The notes beneath the pieces were generated by a model. It searched no databases, had not been told where the DNA came from, and worked only from the letters and a program-made list of their open reading frames with translations. Below are positions 57,048 to 64,000 of a stretch of 64,000 nucleotides of DNA, one piece after another. A program made the position numbers and the translations under genes. How positions within the stretch are numbered: position 1 is the stretch's first letter; every line of letters starts with the position of its first letter. The DNA comes from Domibacillus mangrovi (GTDB taxonomy: Bacteria > Bacillota > Bacilli > Bacillales > Domibacillaceae): NCBI RefSeq assembly GCF_001906925.1, contig NZ_MRWQ01000001.1:434001-498000 (forward strand), written 5' to 3'.

Positions 57048-57506
57048 TTATTTTTCTTTGTTAATGATATCTTTTAACTCATCTAAAAAGACATTAATAT
57101 CTTTAAACTGGCGGTATACAGACGCAAATCGGACATATGCCACTTCGTCTATGTCAGCCAGCCGGTCCATCACCATTTCACCGACACGCTTTGATTGAAT
57201 TTCCGAAATGCCTTTTGCCCGTATATCCCGTTCAATATCCGCTGTCACTTTTTCAAGCGTACCGAGCGGAACCGGCCTCTTTTCACATGCTTTAATTAAT
57301 CCGTGCAGCATTTTTTCACGGTTAAACTCTTCACGCATTCCTTCTTTTTTGACGACAATAAGCGGCGTATGTTCCACCCGTTCAAATGTCGTAAACCGGT
57401 AAGCGCACGCTTCACATTCTCGACGGCGGCGGGTGGAATGCCCATCATCTGCAGGACGTGAATCAACTACTTTTGTCCCGTTATAGCGGCAATCAGGGCA
57501 AATCAT
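57048..57506 (-). CDS. nrdR: Transcriptional repressor NrdR
   Basis: It represses ribonucleotide reductase genes in response to ATP/dATP. The 152 residues have a zinc ribbon ([29 protein letters not shown]...C) and an ATP cone (about 49-139). Located upstream of dnaB, as in B. subtilis. No NrdR box was found within the window. Confidence 0.97.
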   Translation of the reverse strand: MICPDCRYNGTKVVDSRPADDGHSTRRRRECEACAYRFTTFERVEHTPLIVVKKEGMREEFNREKMLHGLIKACEKRPVPLGTLEKVTADIERDIRAKGISEIQSKRVGEMVMDRLADIDEVAYVRFASVYRQFKDINVFLDELKDIINKEK

Positions 57507-57578
57507 GTTAAATCAACTCCGATTTTTCTGTCTTTACTCTTTATCATACTAAAAAAAAAGCGCCTTGAAAATAGAAAA

Positions 57579-57603
57579 GGGATGTATGAAGATCATACAT
57601 CCC
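57579..57603 (-). terminator. Terminator of speD
   Basis: GGGATGTATGA pairs perfectly with TCATACATCCC around 3 nt; the minus strand continues TTTTC. Confidence 0.85.
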
Positions 57604-57610
57604 GTTTCAT

Positions 57611-57994
57611 TTACATAGCGTTTACTGTTTGTTTAAGTTGCGAACGCACTGGCCCCATACCACGAGGCAGTTCAATTGTTTCACGTGTATCAGCTTCAAG
57701 TGCTTCTGCGATATAGTTCGCAGCAATATTCGGATCAAGATCCCCGCATGTATATACATCAATGCTTGCGTATCCATGTTCAGGAAAACTGTGAATCGTT
57801 AAATGTGACTCGGAGATGATGACGACTCCACTTACTCCCTGCGGAGCAAATTTGTGGAACGCGACTTCGCGAATTTCCGCACCGGATTTAAGAGCGGCGT
57901 CGACAAAAGTTCTCTCGATTACTTCCATATCGTTTAATTTGTCAAAATTGCAGCCCCATAATTCTGATATGACATGACGACCCATTGTTTCCAT
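57611..57994 (-). CDS. speD: S-adenosylmethionine decarboxylase proenzyme
   Basis: It supplies the aminopropyl donor for spermidine. The 127-residue proenzyme cleaves itself between E62 and S63 (in [14 protein letters not shown]) to leave a pyruvoyl group; H68 and C83 are the expected catalytic residues. Also called speH in Bacillus. The start ATG follows GGGGGAAAC, and that site is complementary to sequence upstream, suggesting control of translation. It lies between nrdR and gapB. Confidence 0.96.
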   Translation of the reverse strand: METMGRHVISELWGCNFDKLNDMEVIERTFVDAALKSGAEIREVAFHKFAPQGVSGVVIISESHLTIHSFPEHGYASIDVYTCGDLDPNIAANYIAEALEADTRETIELPRGMGPVRSQLKQTVNAM

Positions 57995-57999
57995 GATCG

Positions 58000-58100
58000 T
58001 TTCCCCCTTTTACAAAGTGAATTTTTGAAAAAAATTGTAAAAGTGATCACTGCCACGGGGGAAAGTTAGTCCGAAGAGGTCCTAACCCTTTAAGCAGAAC
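58000..58100 (-). ncRNA. Structured 5' leader of speD with sequestered Shine-Dalgarno site
   Basis: Read on the minus strand, TTTCCCCC (58064-58057) is complementary to the GGGGGAAA of the ribosome site (58007-58000). Between them CTTTTACAA (58043-58035) pairs with TTGTAAAAG (58015-58007), so both stems stack into one long hairpin with an unpaired 13-nt bulge. Upstream, TTAG and CTAA close another hairpin (about 58064-58098) that uses the TTT of the anti-ribosome-site arm. No ligand can be named. Confidence 0.55.
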
Positions 58101-58173
58101 TTATTTCACAAAATTGAGTATACGACCTGCCATCATATTTTGCAACAGGTTTCTTTTAATTTTTTATATAACA

Positions 58174-58198
58174 GAAAAACTCCGACATTCGCCGGAGT
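58174..58198 (-). terminator. Terminator of gapB
   Basis: ACTCCG pairs with CGGAGT around 8 nt, followed on the minus strand by TTTTTC. Confidence 0.8.
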
Positions 58199-58213
58199 CC
58201 ATCAACGCCTATG

Positions 58214-59248
58214 TTATACAAAGTTCTCTACTTTTTTTCTCATTTCATCTGCCACGAAATGGACAAGATCAACAACGCGGCACGAGTAGCCCCATTCGTT
58301 ATCATACCAAGCGAGTACTTTCACTTTCGTTTCACCCATTACCATCGTCGTTAATCCATCGATCGTAGCCGAGTATGGATTTGTATTATAATCAACCGAT
58401 ACAAGCGGTTCTAACGTAAAATCAAGAATGCCGCTTAATTCATTTTGTGATGCCTTAATAAATGCCGCATTTACTTCTTCGACTGTTACCGGACGTTTCA
58501 CATCAACAACGAGGTCCACTAGTGATACATTAGATGTCGGTACACGAAGGGCCATTCCATGAAGCTTCCCTTCCAAATGCGGCAGCACAAGTGATAATGC
58601 TTTTGCCGCTCCTGTTGATGTTGGTATAATAGATTGTGCACATGCACGAGCACGACGCAAGTCTTTATGTGGGTTATCAATATTTTTTTGATCATTTGTA
58701 TAGGCATGAACAGTTGTCATTAATCCGTTTTCAATGCCAAATTGATCATCAAGTACTTTCACAACCGGTGCTAAACAATTTGTTGTGCACGAGGCGTTAG
58801 AAATGATATCATGTTGTTCTACATCTAGTACATTTTCATTCACACCCATGACGATTGTGACATCTTCATTTTTACCTGGAGCTGTCAAGACTACTTTTTT
58901 TGCACCCGCTTCCAGATGAAGTGCTGCTTTTTCTCGTGCATTAAATTTACCGGTTGCTTCAATGACAATGTCAATAGCTAGTTGCTTCCATGGCAGTTCA
59001 AGAGGATCGCGGCTTGAGAGCAGCTGTACACGTTTGCCATTCACGATGATTGCATCTTCTTCTATTTGTACGTCGCCCTCAAATTTCCCATGATTTGTAT
59101 CATATTTAATCAGATGTGAAAGCGTTTCCGCTGGATAGCTGGCGTTTACTGCTACAATATCAAGTTCGTCGTCCAAAATCGCCTTACGGAACACCATACG
59201 GCCAATACGGCCAAATCCATTAATCGCTATTTTCGTCTTTGTCATCAT
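58214..59248 (-). CDS. gapB: NADP-dependent glyceraldehyde-3-phosphate dehydrogenase (gluconeogenic)
   Basis: It works in the gluconeogenic direction. The 344 residues have the catalytic cysteine C154 in NASCTTNCLAP and H in the later HAYTNDQ region. The cofactor loop reads VAVNASYPAETL, without the aspartate that NAD-specific GapA uses to bind the adenosine ribose, which fits NADP use. The order speD-gapB-coaE is shared with B. subtilis. Two CcpN-like boxes lie over the promoter. Confidence 0.94.
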   Translation of the reverse strand: MMTKTKIAINGFGRIGRMVFRKAILDDELDIVAVNASYPAETLSHLIKYDTNHGKFEGDVQIEEDAIIVNGKRVQLLSSRDPLELPWKQLAIDIVIEATGKFNAREKAALHLEAGAKKVVLTAPGKNEDVTIVMGVNENVLDVEQHDIISNASCTTNCLAPVVKVLDDQFGIENGLMTTVHAYTNDQKNIDNPHKDLRRARACAQSIIPTSTGAAKALSLVLPHLEGKLHGMALRVPTSNVSLVDLVVDVKRPVTVEEVNAAFIKASQNELSGILDFTLEPLVSVDYNTNPYSATIDGLTTMVMGETKVKVLAWYDNEWGYSCRVVDLVHFVADEMRKKVENFV

Positions 59249-59267
59249 TTATGTCCCCCTACGCTTT

Positions 59268-59311
59268 AATGTTATACTCTATATTGAATTATTTAAATTT
59301 AGTATAACACA
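59268..59311. promoter_or_regulatory. Pair of CcpN-like operators at the gapB promoter
   Basis: TGTGTTATACT on the minus strand (59311-59301) matches the remembered CcpN consensus TRTGHYATAYW fully; AATGTTATACT on the plus strand (59268-59278) matches at 10 of 11. The sites face each other, and TATACT of the first is the likely -10. Repression by glucose is inferred. Confidence 0.65.
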
Positions 59312-59386
59312 TTAAACGCGAAACGGAACAATAAAATGACCCGATTTATACTTTCTTTCCTTTTTGTTATAAAGGGACATTAAAAG

Positions 59387-59416
59387 ACCCGATTAAGGCT
59401 GTAACCTTAATCGGGT
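59387..59416 (-). terminator. Terminator overlapping the coaE stop
   Basis: A 12-bp perfect stem, ACCCGATTAAGG with CCTTAATCGGGT, and CTTTTAATG after it on the minus strand. Confidence 0.85.
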
Positions 59417-59989
59417 AATCCATTTATCCACTTGATTTTTCGTTTCTTCTAACGTTCCATTATTATTAATAATATCGTCTGCCCATGCTCTTTTTTCCTC
59501 AATTGGCATCTGCGATTGAATTCTCGCTTTCGCTTCCTCCTCCGAGTAATCATTTCGCTCCATTAACCGCTTCAGCTGTATTTCTGGATCTACATACACG
59601 AGCAATGTTTTTTCAACCATCCAAGTAAGATTACTCTCAAATAAAAGTGGGATATCTAAGAAAATGTTTTTTTTACCTGCCATGATCGCTTTTTCTTTTT
59701 GCTCCATCATCCATTCGCGTACTGCCGGGTGAATGATTTCGTTTAACTGCTTTCGTTTTTCCTCATCATAGAAAACCATTTTACCTAATGCCGGCCGATC
59801 AAGGGCGCCGTCTGCTGCTCGTATACCTGGACCAAACACTTCTATCATTTTTTCCAGTACTGGTTGTCCAGGCTCGACAACGACGCGTGCCGCTATATCT
59901 GCATCAATAATAGCAAATCCTTTTTCTTTCAATAAATTGCTTACTGTGCTCTTCCCGCTTGCAATGCCGCCTGTCAGTCCGATAATCAT
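59393..59989 (-). CDS. coaE: Dephospho-CoA kinase
   Basis: It performs the last step of CoA synthesis, phosphorylating the 3'-OH of dephospho-CoA. The 198 residues have the P-loop GLTGGIASGKST at the N-terminus and later DIPLLFES and YVDPEIQLKRLMERN. ATG 59989 overlaps the mutM stop (ATGA). In B. subtilis ytaF lies between these genes; it is absent here. Confidence 0.96.
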   Translation of the reverse strand: MIIGLTGGIASGKSTVSNLLKEKGFAIIDADIAARVVVEPGQPVLEKMIEVFGPGIRAADGALDRPALGKMVFYDEEKRKQLNEIIHPAVREWMMEQKEKAIMAGKKNIFLDIPLLFESNLTWMVEKTLLVYVDPEIQLKRLMERNDYSEEEAKARIQSQMPIEEKRAWADDIINNNGTLEETKNQVDKWITRLRLQP

Positions 59990-60828
59990 GACAGAGGCTC
60001 CGGCAATGGTTGGCACTCACGACAAATATGTGTGCCTCGTCCGCCTGTTTTTATTTTGACAATTTCCGCGCCGCATTCCACACACGCTTCACCAGTGCGT
60101 CCATATACGTTTAATACTTCCTGAAATGTCCCTTTTTGTCCTTGGCTGTTTACGTATGTGCGAATTGTGCTTCCGCCACGTTCAACTGCTTCAGCAAGCA
60201 CACTTTTCGTATAATGATGGATGCGCTCCGCCTCTTCTTCTGTAATCGTAGACGAGACACGGTGCGGATGTATGTGCGAACGAAATAGCACTTCATCGAC
60301 ATAAATATTACCAAGCCCGGTGACAATAATTTGATCAAGCAAGGCCGTTTTTACCTGACGCGATGTCCGCTGCAGCCGCTCGTATAAATAATCTGGTGTG
60401 AATGTCACATCAAACGGTTCGGGACCTAGACCGATAAGCGGTGCTAAGCCGTTTTCTGTTCCTTTTTCAAACAAATGCATTGTGCCAAATTTGCGTACAT
60501 CCCGGTAGCGCAGCTGTGTTCCGTCTGTAAATGTGAACACAACATGGGTATGCGGTGCTTCCGGCTCGGACTGTGCGTTTACACTAAATTTCCCTTCCAT
60601 TCGCAAATGAGAAACGAGTGCGTAGTGATTCAAATGAAATATTAAAAACTTCCCGCGCCGTGTGATATTTTGAATAGTCTCACCAGCAAGTGCGTCTTGA
60701 AACTGCGCCGGTTCTTCAGGATGTTTAATGATGTTAGGCCAACGGACATCGGTTATAGCGACTGTTTTACCAACAGCCAGATCAATTAATGTACGCCGAA
60801 CCGTTTCGACTTCTGGTAATTCCGGCAT
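59986..60828 (-). CDS. mutM: Formamidopyrimidine-DNA glycosylase
   Basis: It removes 8-oxoguanine and Fapy lesions. The 280 residues begin MPELPEVETV; P2 (after Met removal) is the catalytic amine and E3 the acid. The zinc finger near the C-terminus is CVECGAEIVKIKTGGRGTHIC-x2-C. ATG 60828 must be the start to expose the proline; the GTG three codons upstream is rejected. Confidence 0.97.
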   Translation of the reverse strand: MPELPEVETVRRTLIDLAVGKTVAITDVRWPNIIKHPEEPAQFQDALAGETIQNITRRGKFLIFHLNHYALVSHLRMEGKFSVNAQSEPEAPHTHVVFTFTDGTQLRYRDVRKFGTMHLFEKGTENGLAPLIGLGPEPFDVTFTPDYLYERLQRTSRQVKTALLDQIIVTGLGNIYVDEVLFRSHIHPHRVSSTITEEEAERIHHYTKSVLAEAVERGGSTIRTYVNSQGQKGTFQEVLNVYGRTGEACVECGAEIVKIKTGGRGTHICRECQPLPEPLS

Positions 60829-60840
60829 ATTATTCACTCC

Positions 60841-63462
60841 TTACTTTGCATCATACCACGTCGGTCCAAATGAATAATCGACCTTGAGCGGTACATCAAG
60901 TTTAAACGCCTGCTCCATGACGTCCGGAACAACGCTTTTCATTTTGTCAATTTCTTCTTTTGGTACGTCAAAAATTAATTCATCGTGCACCTGTAACAGA
61001 AGTTTTGATGTTAACGTTTCTTTTTCAAGCCGTGCTGCGGCATCAATCATTGCTTTTTTAATAATATCTGCTGCACTTCCTTGAATTGGCGTGTTCATTG
61101 CCGTCCGTTCACCAAATGAACGCAAATTGAAGTTGCGGCTCGTTACTTCTGGAATATAGCGTCGTCTATTTAACAGCGTCGTCACATACCCATTTTCTTT
61201 CGCTTCACGAATAACATTGCTCATATATTCTTTTACACCCGGATACGTTTTTAAATAGCGCTCAATAAATTCGGCCGCTTCTTTTCTCGTAATGCCAAGA
61301 TTTTGGGATAAGCCGTAATCACTGATCCCGTATACGATGCCAAAATTGACGGCTTTTGCCTGGCGGCGCATATCCGATGTTACAGCCTCACTGTCAACAT
61401 GAAATACTTCCATTGCTGTTGCTGTATGAATATCCATATCTTGACGAAACGCCTCAATTAATTTTTCATCACCGGAAATGTGAGCGAGAACGCGTAGTTC
61501 AATTTGTGAGTAATCGGCGGCAAATAGAACAGAGTCTGATTTTCCAGGAATAAATGCTTGTCTAATTTTCCGTCCTTCCTCCAAACGAATTGGAATGTTT
61601 TGCAAGTTTGGTTCTGTTGAACTTAAACGGCCAGTCTGTGTCAATGCTTGATTAAAACGCGTATGAATTTTATGTGTATCTGAATCAGCTACTTTTAAAA
61701 GCCCTTCAATATAAGTCGATTGCAACTTGCCGATTTGGCGGTAGTCTAGAATATGCTGAACGATCTCATGAGACGGAGCCAGTTTTTCTAATACGTCCGC
61801 CGATGTAGAATAGCCCGTTTTCGTTTTTTTAAACGGCGGCAGTCCAAGCTTTTCAAATAAAATGACCCCAAGCTGTTTTGGTGAATTAATATTAAATTCA
61901 GTGCCCGCAAGACGATGAATGGTCTGCTCCATTTCAGCAAGTCGTTTTTTCAGTTCAATACCCATTTCCTCTAAACGATTCATATCAACTCGGACGCCTT
62001 CTGATTCCATATCTGCTAAAATAAGGGCGAGTGGCAGCTCTAGCTCATCAAACAATTTACTCTGACTGTTTTCAGATAGTTCTCTCCGGCACGTATCATC
62101 AAGTCGACTAAGCGCTTCTGCTTTTGCGCTAACGTGTTTAGCGTATACCTCTTCAGCCGGCAGCGCTCGCTTCGCTCCTTTTCCATAAACCGCTTCATCC
62201 GATGCGATTCCTGTTTCGCCGTGAAGTTTAGCAACAGCTGCAAAATCTTCTGGAGACTCAGATGGATTGATTAAATACGAAGCCAGAAACACGTCAAAAT
62301 CAATGCCTGCGAGTTCAATTCCATGACGGCGCAGAGCAATGATGGTTCTTTTTGCATCGAAAACCGTTTTGCGGATAGACTTATTCTCTGCCCATTGTTT
62401 AAATACATCTGATTCAATAGCGTTCTTTGCTGACATAAAACACGTACCATTCCGTCCCGAAACAGCGACTGCTACGACAGGTGATTTATGATAGTTTACA
62501 TCGATCATTTCGACATATATTGCGTTGACCTGTTCAAAATGAGCCGGTTCTGGGGAATCTATGATATCAAATGAAACATCTTCCATTACTGTTTCTTCCG
62601 ATCGATTTAGCCCATCAAGAAGCGTTTTAAATTCAAGATCACGGAACAAATTGTATTGTTGATCTTCGTCTGCTCCGTTATAAATAAGCCGGTCTATTGT
62701 TAAATCAAGCGGTACAGTGCGCATAATCGTCGCCAGTTCTCTACTTAAGCGTGCCAAATCTTTATGTTCATGCAATTTTTCTTTTAATTTTGCCCCGCTC
62801 ACGTCATCGATCGATTCAAGCAATGCTTCTACTGTGTGAAATTGCTTTAACAGTTTAATCGCTGTTTTTTCGCCAATGCCTGGCACACCCGGAATGTTGT
62901 CAGATGTATCGCCCATCAGCCCTTTCATATCAATAATTTGATTAGGTGTCAGTCCATACTTTTCCTGCACATGCTCTGGTGTATACTCTTCAATATCCGT
63001 AATGCCTTTTCTTGTTATGCACACTGTCGTTTTATCTGTTGCCAGCTGCGTCAAATCTTTATCTCCAGAGTACACTTTTATAAGAAAATCTTCTTTTTCT
63101 GCTTCAAGTGACAACGTCCCGATAATATCATCTGCTTCGTAATTTTGAAGTTCGTAATACGCAATCCCATATGCTTTCAATAATTCGCGTACGTATGAAA
63201 ATTGCTCGGATAATTCCGGCGGCGTTTTCTGGCGCGTTCCTTTATATTCTTTGTATGTTTCATGACGAAATGTCGTTTTGCCGGCATCAAATGCAACAAG
63301 AATGTGTGTCGGCTTTTCGTCTTTCACAATTTTATTTAACATCATGGCAAAACCATATACTGCATTCGTGTGCACACCTTTTGAATTGCTCAAAAGGGGC
63401 AACGCAAAAAACGCCCGATATGCAATACTGTTTCCGTCAATCAGTACGAGTTTTTTTTCCAT
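60841..63462 (-). CDS. polA: DNA polymerase I
   Basis: A repair and Okazaki-fragment polymerase of 873 residues: 5'-3' exonuclease (about 1-290), a 3'-5' exonuclease-like domain (about 305-465) that lacks the metal-binding DxE (the equivalent reads YVEMIDVN), so proofreading is probably absent, as in B. subtilis; and the polymerase domain with motif A DYSQIELRVLA, motif B RRQAKAVNFGIVYG and motif C VHDELIF. ATG 63462 has GGAGG upstream. Confidence 0.97.
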   Translation of the reverse strand: MEKKLVLIDGNSIAYRAFFALPLLSNSKGVHTNAVYGFAMMLNKIVKDEKPTHILVAFDAGKTTFRHETYKEYKGTRQKTPPELSEQFSYVRELLKAYGIAYYELQNYEADDIIGTLSLEAEKEDFLIKVYSGDKDLTQLATDKTTVCITRKGITDIEEYTPEHVQEKYGLTPNQIIDMKGLMGDTSDNIPGVPGIGEKTAIKLLKQFHTVEALLESIDDVSGAKLKEKLHEHKDLARLSRELATIMRTVPLDLTIDRLIYNGADEDQQYNLFRDLEFKTLLDGLNRSEETVMEDVSFDIIDSPEPAHFEQVNAIYVEMIDVNYHKSPVVAVAVSGRNGTCFMSAKNAIESDVFKQWAENKSIRKTVFDAKRTIIALRRHGIELAGIDFDVFLASYLINPSESPEDFAAVAKLHGETGIASDEAVYGKGAKRALPAEEVYAKHVSAKAEALSRLDDTCRRELSENSQSKLFDELELPLALILADMESEGVRVDMNRLEEMGIELKKRLAEMEQTIHRLAGTEFNINSPKQLGVILFEKLGLPPFKKTKTGYSTSADVLEKLAPSHEIVQHILDYRQIGKLQSTYIEGLLKVADSDTHKIHTRFNQALTQTGRLSSTEPNLQNIPIRLEEGRKIRQAFIPGKSDSVLFAADYSQIELRVLAHISGDEKLIEAFRQDMDIHTATAMEVFHVDSEAVTSDMRRQAKAVNFGIVYGISDYGLSQNLGITRKEAAEFIERYLKTYPGVKEYMSNVIREAKENGYVTTLLNRRRYIPEVTSRNFNLRSFGERTAMNTPIQGSAADIIKKAMIDAAARLEKETLTSKLLLQVHDELIFDVPKEEIDKMKSVVPDVMEQAFKLDVPLKVDYSFGPTWYDAK

Positions 63463-63499
63463 AGGTCCTCCTTTGCACTCTAGATAAGTGCACATCAAA

Positions 63500-63562
63500 A
63501 AAAGCCGTTATTTTCTTTCTTATTCTACCATGTGCAGAACAAAAAAAGAAAACAACGGCTTC
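63500..63562 (-). terminator. Terminator of phoR
   Basis: AAGCCGTTxTTTTC pairs with GAAAAxAACGGCTT across a loop of about 20 nt; the minus strand continues TTTTTTT. Confidence 0.85.
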
Positions 63563-63706
63563 TTTCATCAGACCCGATTTAAAAAAGTGAGAGACCCCTT
63601 CAAACAAAGATTTTATAAAAAGAGGACTCTCCTACATAAAGCTGGATAAAGGGGGGTTGATATTTACATCATAGCAGTTAATTATAAATGAAATGTAAAC
63701 GGTTCA
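63563..63706. other. Untranslated stretch between phoR and its terminator
   Basis: About 145 AT-rich bases; a weak inverted pair ACCCCTT / AAGGGGGG is seen, but no ORF with a ribosome site. It probably forms the 3' untranslated part of the phoPR message. Confidence 0.4.
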
Positions 63707-64000
63707 TTAATTTTTTGTAAAATCATTCGAGAATTTTTTTTCAAAAGAAACGGTAAATGATGTTCCTTTACCTACTTCACTTTCTACACTAACTTTCCCA
63801 TGATGTGCTTCCATAATATGTTTCACAATTGCAAGGCCAAGCCCAGTTCCGCCTGAATCACGGCTTCGTGCTTTATCCACACGATAAAAGCGCTCAAATA
63901 TACGGGACATTTCTGTTTTTTCAATACCAATGCCTGTATCAGAAATAGTCACATGGACCATTTCTCCTGCATGGCTGCCTTTAACGATGATCGATCCACC
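63707..64000 (-). CDS. phoR: Sensor histidine kinase PhoR (C-terminal ATPase end, partial)
   Basis: The last 97 residues of a HATPase_c domain, open to the right edge. G1 box SDTGIGIE, then ERFYRVDKARSRDSGGTGLGLAIVKHIMEAHHG (F and G2 boxes), and SFTVSFEKK near the end. The name rests on the order phoPR-polA-mutM of Bacillus; PhoR senses phosphate limitation through wall teichoic acid intermediates. The remaining domains are outside the window. Confidence 0.85.
   Translation of the reverse strand, partial: GGSIIVKGSHAGEMVHVTISDTGIGIEKTEMSRIFERFYRVDKARSRDSGGTGLGLAIVKHIMEAHHGKVSVESEVGKGTSFTVSFEKKFSNDFTKN

Noticed and set aside
57611-59248. speD and gapB as one operon
   Set aside because: A terminator follows gapB (58174-58198) and the structured speD leader lies between them; read-through cannot be excluded.
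63707-64000. phoR as a truncated pseudogene
   Set aside because: The frame is open to the window edge and the ATPase motifs are intact; truncation is due to the window.

Overview
The window is a stretch of chromosome from an endospore-forming member of the Bacillaceae. The evidence is the gene order, which follows the Bacillus subtilis hem-lon-clpX-tig / rph-gerM-racE-gerE / sdh / uvrC-trxA / etf-fad / mutS2-polX-zapA / rnhC-pheST / infC-rpmI-rplT / thrS / dnaI-dnaB-nrdR / speD-gapB / coaE-mutM-polA-phoR neighbourhoods, together with the spore genes gerM, gerE and sspI. The genus cannot be fixed from the sequence alone. Nearly all of it is conserved housekeeping sequence; no phage, insertion sequence or CRISPR array is visible.

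Layout. Positions 1-3860 form an accessory sensory block: a HemAT-type oxygen-sensing chemoreceptor (cut by the left edge), a divergent EAL-domain c-di-GMP phosphodiesterase, a four-helix membrane protein of unknown role, and a MerR regulator with a cobalamin-binding domain. Positions 4013-10225 are the haem operon hemA-hemX-hemC-hemD-hemB-hemL. Positions 10537-18059 hold a LiaF-like membrane protein, then engB/lon, clpX, tig and a TPR protein. At 18122-19942 a single aminotransferase gene lies between two 91-bp direct repeats, one of which contains the 3' end of the intact tRNA-Arg: a small islet at a tRNA attachment site or a duplication scar. Positions 20104-24312 carry ysnB-rdgB-rph, gerM, racE and gerE. 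The sdhCAB operon follows (24521-27737), then yslB, uvrC and trxA. Fatty-acid degradation (lcfA-fadR-enoyl-CoA hydratase-etfB-etfA) has two FadR-like operators.

From 36088 to 64000 come a 26-residue membrane ORF, a DUF350 protein, mutS2, polX, zapA, rnhC, pheST under a T-box, a rRNA methyltransferase, sspI, an asparagine synthetase, an M42 peptidase, a dimeric dUTPase, the infC-rpmI-rplT operon with an L20 leader and an ATT start on infC, thrS under a T-box, dnaI-dnaB-nrdR, speD, gapB with CcpN-like boxes, coaE-mutM-polA, and the C-terminus of phoR at the right edge.

Observations most worth following: (i) the cobalamin/MerR gene and the HemAT/EAL intergenic region share an inverted repeat of identical geometry (9 bp, 14-bp spacer, 9 bp), suggesting a small regulon linking cobalamin or redox state to oxygen taxis and c-di-GMP; (ii) the speD 5' leader can fold so that its Shine-Dalgarno sequence is closed in a stem of about 16 bp, with a competing upstream hairpin, as in a riboswitch; (iii) the tRNA-Arg-flanked aminotransferase islet; (iv) three copies of a structured intergenic repeat bounded by ATAAA, one a minimal form. 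Relative to B. subtilis as remembered, lonB, ysmA/ysmB, the cvpA-like gene, ytaF, ytxC and the leu/ilv genes are missing from their expected places.
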